From contig JBGPKH010000377.1 of assembly GCA_041485845.1 (NCBI GenBank), forward strand, positions 1 to 8,594: a stretch of DNA of 8,594 nt, read 5' to 3'. Made by a program: the position numbers and the translations under genes. Shown here one piece after another: positions 6,977 to 8,594 of this stretch (within the stretch, counting starts at the first letter, position 1; every line of letters starts with the position of its first letter). This stretch comes from OMOG01 sp041485845 (GTDB lineage: Bacteria > Acidobacteriota > Terriglobia > Bryobacterales > Bryobacteraceae). A model generated the notes under the pieces. It made no database searches. It had not been told where the DNA came from and saw nothing but the letters and a program-made list of their open reading frames with translations.

Positions 6977-6992
6977 TCCCTATCGAGGCCCG

Positions 6993-7510
<518 letters not shown>

Positions 7511-7514
<4 letters not shown>

Positions 7515-8431
7515 CGCGCCACGCCCGGGTGCGCGCCCTCGCCAAAATCAATCTCGACCTGCGGGTGCTCGCCCAGCGGCCGGATGGGTATCACGAGCTG
7601 CGCACCATCTTCCAGACCGTCTCTCTCTCCGACACGATTGATATTTCTTTCACCCCGGGCCGGAAAAGCTCGATCGACTTCAGGGACAGCCTGGGCATCC
7701 CCGGCAATCTGGCGGAGCGCGCCGCAAAGCTCGTCATGGAGACTCTGCGGGCGGCCGGGAGAGTCGCGATCCGGCTCGACAAACGCATTCCGATGGGCGC
7801 GGGTTTGGGCGGCGGATCGTCGGACGCTGCCGCGGTGCTGCTCGCGCTGCCCGTCCTGGCGGGACGCCGCGCGGATCTACCTGCCCTGTGCGAAATGGGC
7901 CGGCAGCTCGGAAGCGACGTTCCGTTCTTCCTGCTGGGCGGAACCGCCGTGGGAATCGGCCGCGGCAGCGAGCTCTTCCCGCTGCCCGACGTGCCGGCGC
8001 ACTGCGGCCTGTTGGTGACGCCGGAGGTCCACGTCTCGACCGCCGGCGCTTATCAACGGCTGAGCGGTCGTCTGGGGCCGGAGGCGGACAAGATCTTCCG
8101 CTTCCAATCGCGCACGTGGGATCCGGACGCCGCCTCCGGGAACGATTTCGAAGCGGTGGTCTTCGAACAACACCCGCACCTGGCAGCGTTGAAGAAGCGT
8201 CTGCTGCGAGCGGGCGCATCCGTCGCCATGATGACGGGCAGCGGCTCGGCGCTGTTCGGACTGTTCCGCAATCGCGACGCACTCGCTCGCGCGGCCGGGC
8301 GGTTTGCGGCGGAAAGGACATTTCAAATTTCGCTGGTCAGCCGCGCGCGCTACCGCTCGATTTGGTGGCGCGGGTTAGAGCCACACCTGAGCGGCAGACA
8401 GTGGCCGCCGCGAAGTCGTTATGGGGAATAA
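7511..8431 (+). CDS. ispE: 4-diphosphocytidyl-2-C-methyl-D-erythritol kinase
   Basis: This 306-residue GHMP-superfamily kinase phosphorylates CDP-ME at the 2-hydroxyl, the fourth step of the MEP pathway to IPP and DMAPP. Visible features: the N-terminal LAKINLDL with the conserved lysine (K12), RPDGYHEL (23-30), the ATP-binding glycine-rich loop PMGAGLGGGSSDAAA (94-108), GSDVPFF with the catalytic aspartate D136 (134-140), and the C-terminal GHMP motif MMTGSGSALFGLF (240-252). Length is slightly above the usual 280-300. The extra residues are a C-terminal tail rich in R, W and P (about 281-306, with RQWPPRSRY) of a type I associate with acidobacterial IspE proteins. The ATG overlaps the apt stop by 4 nt (ATGA), so translation is probably coupled to apt. 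There is no strong Shine-Dalgarno of its own. Confidence 0.97.
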
Positions 8432-8594
8432 GACCTTGTCACGAAACAACCCTTCGGTCGCGGCTCGGCAGGAGGTAAGGCGTCACGGAAGAATAACCTG
8501 GACAGTAACCAGATCTCACCGCGGAGCCAACGCGAGGACGGCCGTCCTCGTTCATAGGAAGGGTGAGTTTGCCGAACAGCGCGGGCTGAAAATA
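8432..8594. other. Non-coding tail after ispE, possibly a leader of the next gene
   Basis: No open frame with a credible start is visible on either strand in this 163-nt stretch. An AGGAGG at 8470-8475 looks like a Shine-Dalgarno, but no ATG, GTG or TTG follows at usable spacing. GTG 8563 opens only an 8-codon frame ending in TGA. No tRNA fits. The last bases (ending CTGAAAATA) could be the leader of a gene starting beyond the window. In some acidobacteria I recall ispE being followed by a tRNA or a ribose-phosphate pyrophosphokinase gene, but nothing here shows that. Confidence 0.5.
8515..8567 (+). other. Nested stem structure around an 18-bp palindrome
   Basis: CTCACC at 8515-8520 can pair with GGTGAG at 8562-8567. 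Between them lies the perfect palindrome CGAGGACGGCCGTCCTCG at 8533-8550, which as RNA forms a 7-bp stem with a GGCC loop. A small CTGG/CCAG hairpin with a seven-base loop (8498-8512) precedes it. No T-run follows, so it is not a standard terminator. It could be a structured mRNA leader, a protein-binding site or an intergenic repeat; I cannot match it to a known RNA family. Confidence 0.4.

Noticed and set aside
8432..8594. Possible tRNA or riboswitch after ispE
   Set aside because: I looked for a T-arm GGTTCGAATCC-like motif, an acceptor stem and known purine or PRPP riboswitch cores and found none. Only the generic stem structure is reported.

Overview
This is a GC-rich, gene-dense bacterial chromosomal window. 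It has few intergenic bases, ATGA start/stop overlaps and long spurious antisense frames typical of high GC. No rRNA, tRNA, CRISPR array or insertion sequence is visible. Gene content and style (TACAAT-type -10 boxes, an IspE ending in a WPP-x-SRY-like tail, an XPB helicase with its partner gene) suggest an Acidobacteriota-like organism, perhaps of the Solibacter/Bryobacter kind. That assignment is inference from remembered relatives and not a search result.

Layout. (1) Positions 1-487, minus strand: a toxin-antitoxin locus in HigB-HigA order. The toxin gene (RelE/HigB, phage Gp49-like) has an in-frame TAA exactly where the family has a conserved tyrosine, and the frame then continues to a natural end overlapping the antitoxin start. 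The antitoxin gene runs off the window at position 1. An AT-rich -10-like box and a 13-bp perfect palindrome lie just upstream of the toxin start. (2) Positions 488-698: non-coding, with two inverted repeats and a G-rich tract on the minus strand. (3) Positions 699-4393, plus strand: a translationally coupled pair made of an XPB/Rad25-type SF2 helicase and a 667-residue partner carrying a C-terminal Helicase_C_3-like domain. This is the arrangement known in actinobacteria. (4) Positions 4401-4422: a hairpin between convergent genes. (5) Positions 4422-6947, minus strand: complete ComEC/Rec2, the DNA uptake channel with its metallo-beta-lactamase-like domain. (6) Positions 6948-6992: a compact divergent promoter region. 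(7) Positions 6993-8431, plus strand: apt (adenine phosphoribosyltransferase) overlapping ispE (CDP-ME kinase of the MEP isoprenoid pathway). (8) Positions 8432-8594: a non-coding tail with a nested structure around an 18-bp perfect palindrome.

How the genes relate. The XPB pair is probably a DNA-repair or DNA-remodelling module of unproven function. ComEC imports single-stranded DNA. apt and ispE are housekeeping genes for purine salvage and isoprenoid synthesis. The two points most worth following are the single-codon inactivation of the toxin beside a preserved antitoxin, and the little-characterised XPB/partner module. Nothing here amounts to a clearly new system.
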